A program made the translations under genes and the position numbers. Positions 1-6,483 of a stretch of DNA of 15,413 nt are shown in pieces (the stretch's first letter is position 1; the number at the start of each line of letters is the position of its first letter). The notes below the pieces were generated by a model. It was not told the DNA's origin. It made no database searches and saw only the letters and a program-made list of their open reading frames with translations. This stretch comes from UBA8516 sp035455245 (GTDB lineage: Archaea; Thermoproteota; Nitrososphaeria; Nitrososphaerales; Nitrosopumilaceae): assembly GCA_035455245.1 (NCBI GenBank), contig DATIFN010000034.1, forward strand, positions 1 to 15,413, read 5' to 3'.

Positions 1-1047
1 GGCCTCGTCCGTCCAGGATTGGTTCTAAATCTTTTGGCAGGAACTGTTGCTGGAGGTGGACCAGACGCTAGCCCGCCTTCACTTGTATTTGGAAAATCAT
101 CGTCTAGTCAAGGCTTTGCCGGATTTCTTTTTGGCAATGCACCAGAACCAGACCCATTTGCACCAATCACACCAACACAAGATAGTTCAATTAATGTGCC
201 TTTAGAGATTAATGACAACAGATACTATCTCACCGGATATTCTAATACGATTCAAACAGTTCAAACAGAAACAGGAAAGGATGTTAATCTGAAGCTAAGC
301 TTCTTAGATGCATCACAAGTAGCGCATGTTGCACTGCATTTTGTTGATAAAAATAATGACGCAATGTCTGATACCGATCCAACCATTACATTTGACAATG
401 GGAGTGTCGTAAAATCAGATCCCGATGGAATACTAGGTGATCAGATCTCATTTACAACTTCAACAGACGGAATTCATCACAATTTTGACTTTGCGTTTAG
501 CTTTGATCAAGCAACAAACCGTAATCTTATGATAACAGCCTGGGATGAAAAAAGAAATTCTGCAAATACTAACATCTATAACGCATTTGAGGTGACAGGT
601 CAAACAATCCCAGATGAAACTAGCCATCTTTTCCTTCAAGACTTGGGGCAGTTTATCATTACTGGTGATGATACATATCATGTTGGATCCCAAGTTACAC
701 AACAACCAGAACAGTTTGGCTTTGATTATCCAGATACCATAGGAAGAATCGAAAGGCACGATACTGCACTATATGATGTGATATCTGATGAAAAAACAAG
801 AGCAGGCCAAGTAATGGATGAAAAGTTCAATCTTGGTACCCAAACCTTTGTAGAAAAAACAGTAAAGCCATTTGATACAAAGCGTGCATCTGAATTAAGC
901 TGGTCCTTTGTCGGTCATAAGTTGCGAGACTTTACCAAGACTCCGGAAGAAAATAATGAATTGATAAAAGGTTTAGCTTGGCAAGAACACCTCAGGGCAC
1001 AAAAGGTTCTTGATTCGTTACTTGTAGAAAGTAAATATCGAGAGTAG
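1..1047 (+). CDS. C-terminal part of a large beta-rich, probably secreted protein (5' partial)
   Basis: The reading frame is open from base 1 to a TAG at 1045-1047, giving 348 visible residues. A TTG at 19 is in frame, but six sense codons precede it, so the gene most likely begins outside the window. The visible part starts with a short hydrophobic Gly/Ala/Leu stretch, then a Pro/Ser/Gly-rich linker (PDASPPSLVFGKSSSS), then a beta-type domain of about 160 residues with alternating hydrophobics and Asp/Asn-rich turns (DKNNDAMSDTDPT). The last 120 or so residues are charged and probably helical (AWQEHLRAQKVLDSLL). A linker ending in PPS-FGKSS followed by a beta domain resembles the C-terminal modules of large thaumarchaeal surface proteins as I remember them. 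No C-terminal transmembrane anchor is present. The function of the full protein cannot be told from this fragment. Confidence 0.75.
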   Translation, partial: GLVRPGLVLNLLAGTVAGGGPDASPPSLVFGKSSSSQGFAGFLFGNAPEPDPFAPITPTQDSSINVPLEINDNRYYLTGYSNTIQTVQTETGKDVNLKLSFLDASQVAHVALHFVDKNNDAMSDTDPTITFDNGSVVKSDPDGILGDQISFTTSTDGIHHNFDFAFSFDQATNRNLMITAWDEKRNSANTNIYNAFEVTGQTIPDETSHLFLQDLGQFIITGDDTYHVGSQVTQQPEQFGFDYPDTIGRIERHDTALYDVISDEKTRAGQVMDEKFNLGTQTFVEKTVKPFDTKRASELSWSFVGHKLRDFTKTPEENNELIKGLAWQEHLRAQKVLDSLLVESKYRE

Positions 1048-1245
1048 AATTTTAAGCATTAGCAATACTTTGTGACAAAGAAATGTAAGGTCATAAATTT
1101 TTAATGTAATCAAAAATTTTTCAGGATATTCAACATGTCTTAGCATATTTTCTGGATTTTCTTAATTATTGAGTTATCCTATTTTTAAATTAGTTTGGAA
1201 TGTCTTACCGGAATATTGAATAATTAGGAATTTTAGAGTACTGCG

Positions 1246-1788
1246 ATGATTGATTTAGATCAGATAGAGCAGATATTTGTAATATTGAACACACTTGGGA
1301 CAATAATACTGATTGTTTTATTTTGGAAGACCATAAAACATTTGGAAGAGGCAAGCAAAAATGCACGAATTCAGACAAACTATAGATTTAGACCATGGGT
1401 TGGTCCTACAAATGGAATAAAACTGATGTCTACAACTGATAATCGTCATCAATTTGGAATAGACATAAAAAATTATGGAGAAATTCCAGCATCAAATATT
1501 ATCGCAATGTTTAAGATGAAAAATGATATGATGACCAGAGACCTTTTAAAAAATCCTGAAAGTCTTGAAAGCTTTAATCTTGGTCCACTTCTTCCCAACA
1601 TGGAAAAGCGATATTGGTTCTTTATAGACTCAGATTTGGTTGAAAAGGCAAAAAATGGAGGCACCAACATTTTCACCTTACTTTATTTCTCTTATGACCA
1701 TCTTGGAGGAAAAAGTGGTTATGGGATGATAAGCCAGTATGATCCAAAAACGGACTTATTTTTGCACAAGGATATGTGGGTTGACTAG
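1246..1788 (+). CDS. Small membrane-anchored protein of unknown function, single N-terminal TM segment
   Basis: This 180-residue protein starts at ATG 1246 and ends at TAG 1786-1788. Residues about 8-27 (IFVILNTLGTIILIVLFW) form one hydrophobic segment. A short charged helix (KTIKHLEEASKNARIQ) and a soluble, probably beta-sandwich domain of about 130 residues follow. The passage RFRPWVGPTNGI and then DIKNYGEIPASNI matches a common bacterial and archaeal layout: TM anchor, helix, 'RPxV' strand, then a strand with an N-x-G-x-x-P-A turn. The family has no function I can name. It stands alone: 198 nt separate it from the gene before and 220 nt from the gene after. TATA-like sequences lie at 1181-1192 (TTTTTAAAT) and 1218-1226 (AATAATTA); the second would give an almost leaderless transcript. 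There is no Shine-Dalgarno site. Confidence 0.7.
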   Translation: MIDLDQIEQIFVILNTLGTIILIVLFWKTIKHLEEASKNARIQTNYRFRPWVGPTNGIKLMSTTDNRHQFGIDIKNYGEIPASNIIAMFKMKNDMMTRDLLKNPESLESFNLGPLLPNMEKRYWFFIDSDLVEKAKNGGTNIFTLLYFSYDHLGGKSGYGMISQYDPKTDLFLHKDMWVD

Positions 1789-2008
1789 TATGTTTAGCCT
1801 ATGTTGTGATATCAAAATTCTCTAGAAAAAAATCTCAAAATTTCGATAGATTTTCTGAAGACGGATTTAGCCCTAAACGTGTCCTTCAGCTAGAATTTCT
1901 TTATTTTTTCTAGCAGGAAAGGAGAAATTCTGACTAAATTGACCCGCAAGGGCACAAAATCCGACATGATTCAAAATACAAAAATACCGAAGAATTACAC
2001 CTAGGGAT

Positions 2009-3499
2009 ATGTCAGGCGGCATCTCTAAAAAGATCGACATAGAAGGGGTTTCTCCTTTCAAGTTGCCATCTGGGGTTTTTGAAGTACAAATCGCACTCTG
2101 CACCACTCCTCCATCTGAACAAGAAATCGCAAAAAAGTTTTTCCCCTCAGTTTGGAAAGAGGATTTTCATCTCAGAGTAAAAGATAAAAAATTCAGTGTA
2201 TCCCTTGGTAGTGAGAAAAATCCATTACCTGAAATAATCTTTGATCGAAATTCCATATGGGTCGTTATTACTGATCAATTTTCTTCAATTCACACCGTCT
2301 TTGAAAAAGTGACATCCTCAGTTCATGCAAAAAAGGTTGAGGTAAGCGAAATACCTGTTCCTAAGGAAACACTTGGATATCCTTTACCAGGAAAACCCAG
2401 TTTAGTGGGAACGTCTGGACCATCAGGTCAACGAGGACCCATGGGAGCTCCTGGGCCATCAGGACCAATGGGACCACCTGGCCAACCAGGTCCACGAGGA
2501 CCAATGGGTCCGTCAGGTCCTGTTGGTGATAAAGGATATCAAGGTCCACCAGGTCCACCGGGAGAACCAGGTCCGATTGGTCCGCAAGGTGATAAAGGTC
2601 CGTTAGGTCCACCAGGTGAAAAAGGAGATACTGGTCCACGTGGTCCGCAAGGTGACAAAGGCGATAAGGGAGACAAAGGAGAGCAAGGTCCTCGCGGTGA
2701 CAAAGGGTTAACAGGTGACAAAGGTCCGCAAGGTGACAAGGGTGATAAAGGTCCACAAGGTTCTACTGGAGAAAAAGGTGACAAGGGTGACAAGGGTGAC
2801 AAGGGTGACAAAGGTCTTACAGGACTTCCAGGTCAACAAGGGGACAAAGGTCCAACAGGAATTATTGGTCTACAAGGTGACAAAGGAATTCAAGGACCAA
2901 TGGGTGACAAAGGTCCAAAAGGTCTTCAAGGTCCTATAGGTGACAAAGGTGAGAGAGGTCCACTTGGTCCGCAAGGAGAAAAAGGTTTAACTGGTCCACA
3001 GGGTCCGCCGGGTGACAAAGGTACACAAGGTCCACAAGGTCCTACTGGAGAGAAAGGTCTTACAGGAATTCCAGGTCAACAAGGTGAAAGAGGACCAAGA
3101 GGACTGCCGGGTCCTTCTGGCGAACAGGGTCCAAGAGGTCTACAAGGTCCGCCGGGTGATAAGGGTCCACAAGGTCCACAAGGTCCACAGGGTGAAAGGG
3201 GTCTACAAGGTCCGCAGGGTCCACCAGGTGAAAGAGGTCCACAAGGAATTCAGGGAATGCAAGGTGAACGAGGTCAGCCAGGTCCACTAGGTCCTTCTGG
3301 CGAACAAGGTCCACGAGGTCCTCAAGGTACTCCTGGAGAACCAGGACCAAGAGGTCCACCAGGTCCACCAGGAGACAAGGGGGTTACAGGATTTTCTGAA
3401 CAAGAAAAAGCGCTGGTAAGTGAACTACTTGAATTACTCACTGCAAAAAATGTCATTACGACAGAACAGCAAATAAAATTACTTAGCTTTCTTTACTAG
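2009..3499 (+). CDS. Collagen-like protein with 110 uninterrupted Gly-X-Y triplets
   Basis: The protein has 496 residues and three parts. Residues 1-133 form a globular N-terminal domain without signal peptide. Its pattern (FEVQIAL..., then HLRVKDKKFSVSLGS and IWVVI) resembles the 'V-x-V-x-D/N-G-x-F-S-V-x-L-G' beta module seen at the head of bacterial tail-fibre-like and adhesin-like proteins. Residues 134-463 are a perfect Gly-X-Y run, rich in GDK (20 triplets), GPQ and GPP. Residues 464-496 are an amphipathic Leu-rich tail (KALVSELLELL...IKLLSFLY) suitable as a helical trimerisation domain. A homotrimeric collagen triple helix is therefore likely. Archaea lack a known prolyl hydroxylase for this, and the Lys-Gly-Asp/Glu steps could supply stability by salt bridges, as in bacterial collagens. 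ATG 2009 is chosen because an in-frame TGA lies at 1967-1969 with no ATG in between. The product's location is unclear without a signal peptide. Surface fibre or intracellular scaffold are both possible. Confidence 0.9.
   Translation: MSGGISKKIDIEGVSPFKLPSGVFEVQIALCTTPPSEQEIAKKFFPSVWKEDFHLRVKDKKFSVSLGSEKNPLPEIIFDRNSIWVVITDQFSSIHTVFEKVTSSVHAKKVEVSEIPVPKETLGYPLPGKPSLVGTSGPSGQRGPMGAPGPSGPMGPPGQPGPRGPMGPSGPVGDKGYQGPPGPPGEPGPIGPQGDKGPLGPPGEKGDTGPRGPQGDKGDKGDKGEQGPRGDKGLTGDKGPQGDKGDKGPQGSTGEKGDKGDKGDKGDKGLTGLPGQQGDKGPTGIIGLQGDKGIQGPMGDKGPKGLQGPIGDKGERGPLGPQGEKGLTGPQGPPGDKGTQGPQGPTGEKGLTGIPGQQGERGPRGLPGPSGEQGPRGLQGPPGDKGPQGPQGPQGERGLQGPQGPPGERGPQGIQGMQGERGQPGPLGPSGEQGPRGPQGTPGEPGPRGPPGPPGDKGVTGFSEQEKALVSELLELLTAKNVITTEQQIKLLSFLY
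2408..3397 (+). repeat. Gly-X-Y coding repeat, 9-bp periodicity, 110 triplets
   Basis: A GGT or GGA codon recurs every 9 bp without a break from 2408 to 3397. Pro-rich triplets (GPM, GPS, GPP) dominate the first 23, charged GDK and GEK dominate the middle, and GPQ, GER and GPP dominate the end. The strictest DNA repetition is four consecutive copies of the 9-mer GGTGACAAG or GGTGACAAA at 2777-2812. Confidence 0.95.
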
Positions 3500-3538
3500 T
3501 TAGCATACTTCAAATAACTGCGAATCAATTTTACAATA

Positions 3539-3823
3539 ATGAGTCAATCAAAAGAAAAAATCGATTTCAAATTACTTGATTATGAAAGAATAGGAAACGA
3601 ATTTGTGTCATTCCAATTAGAAGATGGTACAATAGTCAAAGTCAAAGTTGATCTGGACAGAGTAGGAATTGCAACAAATTACAAAAATCCTGACGGGACC
3701 CCTCACTACGCAATTAATACTTCAGTAAAAATATCTGTAATTCCAAGTGAGAGAAAGTTCTCTATTGAAAAAAACAACGTGAAAGGAAAATCCTCATCTC
3801 CTCCTGGACAGATGTTTAGTTAA
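3539..3823 (+). CDS. Small soluble protein of unknown function (94 aa)
   Basis: ATG 3539 to TAA 3821-3823. I do not recognise the family. The first 60 or so residues look like a small beta-rich domain (EFVSFQLEDGTIVKVKVDLDRVGI), with a conserved-looking loop NPDGTPHYAINTSVKISVIP. The last 25 residues are polar and probably disordered (NNVKGKSSSPPGQMFS). No signal peptide or TM segment is present. It begins 39 nt after the collagen-like gene on the same strand, and no clear terminator lies between, so co-transcription is possible but unproven. A hairpin follows at 3844-3869. The beta-like pattern and in-frame stop context make it more likely coding than chance, but the role is unknown. Confidence 0.65.
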   Translation: MSQSKEKIDFKLLDYERIGNEFVSFQLEDGTIVKVKVDLDRVGIATNYKNPDGTPHYAINTSVKISVIPSERKFSIEKNNVKGKSSSPPGQMFS

Positions 3824-3843
3824 AATAAAATAAAAATTTGAAG

Positions 3844-3869
3844 GTTATCGCATTAAATACTGCGATAAC
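3844..3869 (-). terminator. Perfect 9-bp hairpin between convergent genes
   Basis: GTTATCGCA (3844-3852) pairs perfectly with TGCGATAAC (3861-3869) across an 8-nt AT-rich loop. Read on the minus strand, the stem is followed within a few bases by a T-rich tract (complement of 3821-3838, including T5 and T4 runs), just downstream of the stop of the small minus-strand gene at 3891. On the plus strand no T-run follows, though an A/T-rich stretch precedes it. It most likely ends minus-strand transcription and may also block read-through from the plus-strand genes. Confidence 0.6.
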
Positions 3870-3890
3870 TTGATCTCTTGTGAATCAGAA

Positions 3891-4031
3891 CTATCGACGT
3901 CTGACCGCTTTTCTAGCTACGGCTCGTCTGACAGCTCTTTTAACTAGAGCTCGTCTGACTAAAGCCCTTCTGACAGCTTTTCTAGCTACAGTTCTTCTGA
4001 CAGCTTTTCTAGCTCGTCTTCTTGTTACCAT
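3891..4031 (-). CDS. 46-residue Arg/Lys/Ala/Val repeat protein, putative nucleic-acid-binding micro-protein
   Basis: On the minus strand an ATG (complement of 4029-4031) opens a frame of 46 residues ending in TAG (complement of 3891-3893). Of these, 18 are Arg, 4 Lys, 10 Ala and 9 Val, and there is no acidic residue. The body is a nine-residue repeat with consensus ARKAVRRAV; variants include ARKAVRRTV and VKRAVRRAV, and one copy is shortened to five residues (VRRAL). Such composition resembles histone H1 or bacterial Hc1-like basic tails and suggests binding to DNA or RNA; this is inference. Support for this strand over the opposite frame comes from the fitting hairpin and T-tract terminator at 3844-3869 and from a TATA-like TTTAGTTTAA (complement of 4065-4074) about 35-40 nt upstream. 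An in-frame TTG, six codons upstream, could extend it. It lies 118 nt downstream of the zinc-ribbon gene on the same strand. Confidence 0.6.
   Translation of the reverse strand: MVTRRRARKAVRRTVARKAVRRALVRRALVKRAVRRAVARKAVRRR
3901..4023. repeat. 27-bp tandem repeats inside the basic micro-protein gene
   Basis: The word CTGAC recurs at 3901, 3928, 3955, 3970 and 3997, so spacings are 27, 27, 15 and 27 bp. Between the words lies a degenerate AGCTTTTCTAGCTAC core. All spacings are multiples of 3, and the short unit has lost exactly four codons, so the minus-strand frame is kept throughout. Confidence 0.85.
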
Positions 4032-4149
4032 TACAAAACGTACGATCAACTTGCATTTCTACAGTTAAACTAAACAAAGTTACACTAACTGATTTACAAT
4101 CTATCAACAAAAATTTTTGAATGGATCTAAATTGTGATCGCAATTTTGA

Positions 4150-4326
4150 TCAATAAACTGCTTCAGCTGAAGGTCTTCTGCCTAACAACCAAGATTTTTT
4201 GCCACACTGTGTGCATTTGTATTGTCTTCTACGCTTGTATGTTGGAATTTCGGGAACGAAAATTATTTCTTGTTTTGTTTTTGCCATGCAAATTGTACAC
4301 CACCTATTTTCAAATTCCTGATCCAT
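4150..4326 (-). CDS. Small zinc-ribbon protein (58 aa)
   Basis: The frame from ATG (complement of 4324-4326) to TGA (complement of 4150-4152) encodes 58 residues. Two CxxC pairs, C10-T-I-C13 and C38-T-Q-C41, are separated by 24 residues that include a basic cluster (YKRRRQYK). CTQCGKKSW is a typical zinc-ribbon knuckle. One zinc ion bound by four cysteines is the expected structure, and such proteins commonly act as RNA- or DNA-binding or adaptor factors; the actual partner is not evident. A TTG at 4350 would add eight residues, but ATG 4326 is preferred because the extension would begin inside the A7-GC-T7 palindrome that separates it from the GTPase gene. Its C-terminus (GRRPSAEAVY) is short and polar. 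Confidence 0.7.
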   Translation of the reverse strand: MDQEFENRWCTICMAKTKQEIIFVPEIPTYKRRRQYKCTQCGKKSWLLGRRPSAEAVY

Positions 4327-4348
4327 GATTGTAAAACTTGACCGAAAC

Positions 4349-4364
4349 AAAAAAAGCTTTTTTT
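4349..4364. terminator. A7-GC-T7 palindrome, putative oligo-T terminator
   Basis: A perfect 16-bp palindrome lies one base past the stop codon of the DRG GTPase gene. On the minus strand it ends in T7. Oligo-T tracts are the standard intrinsic termination signal of archaeal RNA polymerase, so partial termination before the zinc-ribbon gene is likely. Confidence 0.5.
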
Positions 4365-4365
4365 C

Positions 4366-5472
4366 TCAAGTTCCACGAGCTTTGATTATTGTAAGAACAT
4401 CTTCATCTTGCAAAGTATGATTCAATCCCACTCTCTGACCTCCAAACTTTACACTTTTTCCCCAGACTAGAGCATATCTGAAATCTTTTCGCATATCTCT
4501 GTGTAGCTTGTTACATATGTCTAGTACGGTGGAACCATCTCTTGTTATCAACGGCTCATCATAATCAGTTTCTCCACCTTTTGGTCTCATGTAAATTCTG
4601 ATAAAATCAAGTTTTTCATAAATCGCATCCTTGAGGGCATTGATGTTGATGTCAGCGTCGGCAGATATTGGAACAATTTTTGATTTTATATTGGATTGTA
4701 ATTCATTTAAAAATCCCTGATTTACTAAATCAATTTTATTCATTATAGTTAAGGATTGAACATATGTCTTGCTGCCAGAAATAAAATCAGTTAATTGTTC
4801 TGAATCAACATCTTCTCTAATTAACACTCTTCCATTGTTAAACCCATAAACCCTAAGTATGTCTTTTAGAAGACTTTGTGACATTTTTGTTAAGGGTACT
4901 TGTTGACTGACAGATATTCCTCCATCTGAAGTTTTTTCTATAACGATGTTGGGAGGTTTTTGATCTAATCTTATTCCAATATTTCCAAGCTCAGTTCTGA
5001 TAACTTCTTCGTGATATGGTTGAAAAACATCAAGTATGATCAAAACCAAATCTGCGCTTTTTGCTACGGCCAAAACTCTTTTTCCTAATCCTTTACCTGT
5101 TGAAGCACCTTTGATTATTCCAGGCAAATCAAGTACCTGAATTTTTGCACCACGATGTTCCATCATACCTGGGACTACGGTTGTGGTTGTAAATTGAAAT
5201 GCCCCTACTGCAGATTTTGCACCAGTAAGTTTGTTCAACAAGGTGGATTTTCCAACACTTGGTAATCCGATAAAGACAACAGTAGCATCACCTGTTCGCT
5301 TGACATCAAATCCTGCTGAGCTTCCAGATGATTTTGATTTTACTTCTTCTTGTTCACGTTTTAGCTTTGCCAGTTTTGCCTTTAGTAATCCGACATGATG
5401 TTCTGTAGCTTTGTTAATCTGAGTCTTTGACATTTCATCTTTAATGGCCTGAATTTTTTCTGGAATACCCAT
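4366..5472 (-). CDS. DRG-family GTP-binding protein (Obg superfamily, C-terminal TGS domain)
   Basis: This 368-residue protein has the full layout of the archaeal and eukaryotic DRG/Rbg GTPases. Residues 1-50 are a charged helical N-terminus. The G domain follows: G1 GLPSVGKST at 69-77, a Thr-rich switch I region (FQFTTTTVVPG) at 93-102, G3 DLPG at 115-118, G4 NKID at 245-248 and a G5-like ISAD at 269-272. The inserted segment at about 165-240 is the S5D2L-like insertion typical of DRG. Residues about 290-368 form the TGS domain, ending DEDVLTIIKARGT. DRG proteins bind ribosomes in eukaryotes and are linked to translation under stress; the archaeal role is presumed to be similar. Its ATG (complement of 5470-5472) is one base after the UPF0248 stop, so translation is probably coupled. 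Confidence 0.95.
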   Translation of the reverse strand: MGIPEKIQAIKDEMSKTQINKATEHHVGLLKAKLAKLKREQEEVKSKSSGSSAGFDVKRTGDATVVFIGLPSVGKSTLLNKLTGAKSAVGAFQFTTTTVVPGMMEHRGAKIQVLDLPGIIKGASTGKGLGKRVLAVAKSADLVLIILDVFQPYHEEVIRTELGNIGIRLDQKPPNIVIEKTSDGGISVSQQVPLTKMSQSLLKDILRVYGFNNGRVLIREDVDSEQLTDFISGSKTYVQSLTIMNKIDLVNQGFLNELQSNIKSKIVPISADADININALKDAIYEKLDFIRIYMRPKGGETDYDEPLITRDGSTVLDICNKLHRDMRKDFRYALVWGKSVKFGGQRVGLNHTLQDEDVLTIIKARGT

Positions 5473-5473
5473 T

Positions 5474-5701
5474 TTATCTCACTTGTTGTTCTGTCTTACT
5501 GAATAAAACTGTATTTTCTTTCTTGACATATTGAATCCTCGAGATGGGTATTGTCTCAAAGTTGTCAGATAGTTTTATGAATTCTGGCAAGGTTGCCTCC
5601 TTTACGATGTTATAATCAAGATATCCTACATGATATGAATCTGGATTATCCGCATACATCGCTTTGCTAAAAATTTGTGCTAATTTTCCTTTGCGAGACA
5701 T
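5474..5701 (-). CDS. UPF0248 (DUF504) family protein
   Basis: The 75-residue protein starts MSRKGKLAQIFSKAMY, has a middle segment containing YHVGYLDY, and ends with FETIPISRIQYVKKENTVLFSK. The N-terminal RKGKL helix and the late 'IP-x-x-R-I-x-x-V ... V-L-F/W' strand pair match the archaeal UPF0248/DUF504 family, whose members are about 75-90 residues and of unknown biochemical function. It is the first gene of a minus-strand unit and is coupled by a 1-nt gap to the DRG GTPase, which hints at a link to RNA or translation. The assignment is from remembered family features and was not searched. Confidence 0.7.
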   Translation of the reverse strand: MSRKGKLAQIFSKAMYADNPDSYHVGYLDYNIVKEATLPEFIKLSDNFETIPISRIQYVKKENTVLFSKTEQQVR

Positions 5702-5736
5702 GTTACTGATATGGTAAAATGATATTTTAGATGTGT

Positions 5737-5746
5737 CTATTTAATG
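5737..5746. promoter_or_regulatory. TATA-like element shared by divergent transcription units
   Basis: CTATTTAATG reads as a TATA-like box in both directions (TATTTAAT on plus, ATTAAATAG on minus). Placing start sites about 26 nt away gives leaders of roughly 14 nt for the minus-strand UPF0248 gene (ATG at 5701) and 18 nt for the plus-strand phosphatase (ATG 5785). The position is by eye only. Confidence 0.4.
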
Positions 5747-5784
5747 GGGGAGAAGTTATTATCATCAAGGGAATATTTGACTTG

Positions 5785-6480
5785 ATGCAAGGAAAGATTT
5801 TTGCCGTTGACATTGATGGAACGATCACTGAAAATGGTGGAGGAAGAATACACCTTGACGCCTTGGATGCCTTGCGTCATATGATAAGACTAGGTCACAA
5901 GGTCATCTTTGTGTCAGGTCGATCTTCTGTTGAAGGATATGTCTTGTCTGTTTTTGGAGGATTGACCAGAATAGCTGTTGGCGAAAATGGTGGGGCAATA
6001 ACCCTTGGTCCATTTGATCATAAACTCTTAGGAAACAAAGATGAATGCATGAAGGCGTTTGAATTGCTCAAATCAAAAATTCCAGAGGTTAAAGAAAAAT
6101 CCGTATTTCCAAGGATGACTGAAGTTGTACTTGAAAGAACATTTGATTTATCGCTTGCTAAAAAAATTATAATAGATAACAATTCGACCGTAGAACTCTC
6201 TGACAGCCAGTATGCATTTCATATTAATTCAAAAGGTATCGATAAAGGACGAGGATTTTCCGAAGTTCTTACTATGCTTTCAGCATCTCCCGCCGATGTT
6301 ATCGCGATAGGTGATAGCGAAACAGATATTCCTTTGTTTAAGATGTCTGGACAAAGTATTGCCCTTGGCAATGCACAAGAAAACGTGAAATCTCAAGCTT
6401 CTATGACTGTCGCAGGGAACGCAGGAGATGGCGTCATAGAAGCACTTGAATACATTGCAATCAAGTTAGCAAAGGTGTAG
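5785..6480 (+). CDS. Archaeal-type phosphoglycolate phosphatase (HAD superfamily, Cof/IIB type)
   Basis: With ATG 5785 the product has 231 residues, the usual family length. All four HAD motifs are visible: motif I DIDGT at 9-13 (nucleophile D9, general acid D11), motif II S44 in FVSGRS, motif III K154 in GIDKGRG, and motif IV GDSETD at 176-181. The type IIB cap lies between motifs II and III. The family hydrolyses 2-phosphoglycolate to glycolate and phosphate; the substrate here is inferred by family. An in-frame ATG at 5731 would add 18 residues (MCLFNGGEVIIIKGIFDL), but it sits upstream of the likely TATA box at 5737-5746, so 5785 is preferred. The stop TAG is 3 nt before argS, indicating one transcript. 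Confidence 0.85.
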   Translation: MQGKIFAVDIDGTITENGGGRIHLDALDALRHMIRLGHKVIFVSGRSSVEGYVLSVFGGLTRIAVGENGGAITLGPFDHKLLGNKDECMKAFELLKSKIPEVKEKSVFPRMTEVVLERTFDLSLAKKIIIDNNSTVELSDSQYAFHINSKGIDKGRGFSEVLTMLSASPADVIAIGDSETDIPLFKMSGQSIALGNAQENVKSQASMTVAGNAGDGVIEALEYIAIKLAKV

Positions 6481-6483
6481 CAA

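Noticed and set aside
19..21. TTG 19 as a genuine start
   Set aside because: The frame is open upstream to the window edge and no ribosome-binding site precedes it.
460..759. Minus-strand 99-codon frame inside the first gene
   Set aside because: Cys/Ile-rich shadow of a clear beta-domain coding frame.
1873..2106. Minus-strand 77-codon frame ahead of the collagen-like gene
   Set aside because: It overlaps the collagen-like N-terminus and shows no domain features.
2361..3368. Long open frames on the minus strand and in other plus frames of the collagen-like region
   Set aside because: They are by-products of the 9-bp periodicity (low-complexity SPLSP, DLVDL and KVTRV strings) and have no independent support.
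3901..4023. 27-bp repeats as a CRISPR array
   Set aside because: Repeats are directly tandem with no unique spacers, vary in sequence, and keep a reading frame.
3880..4068. Plus-strand 62-codon frame with LTAFLATAR repeats
   Set aside because: It starts at a GTG without ribosome-binding site and is the mirror of the basic repeat protein on the minus strand, which has a better start, terminator and promoter.
5731..5784. ATG 5731 as the start of the phosphatase
   Set aside because: The added 18 residues do not belong to the HAD fold and the ATG lies upstream of the likely TATA element.
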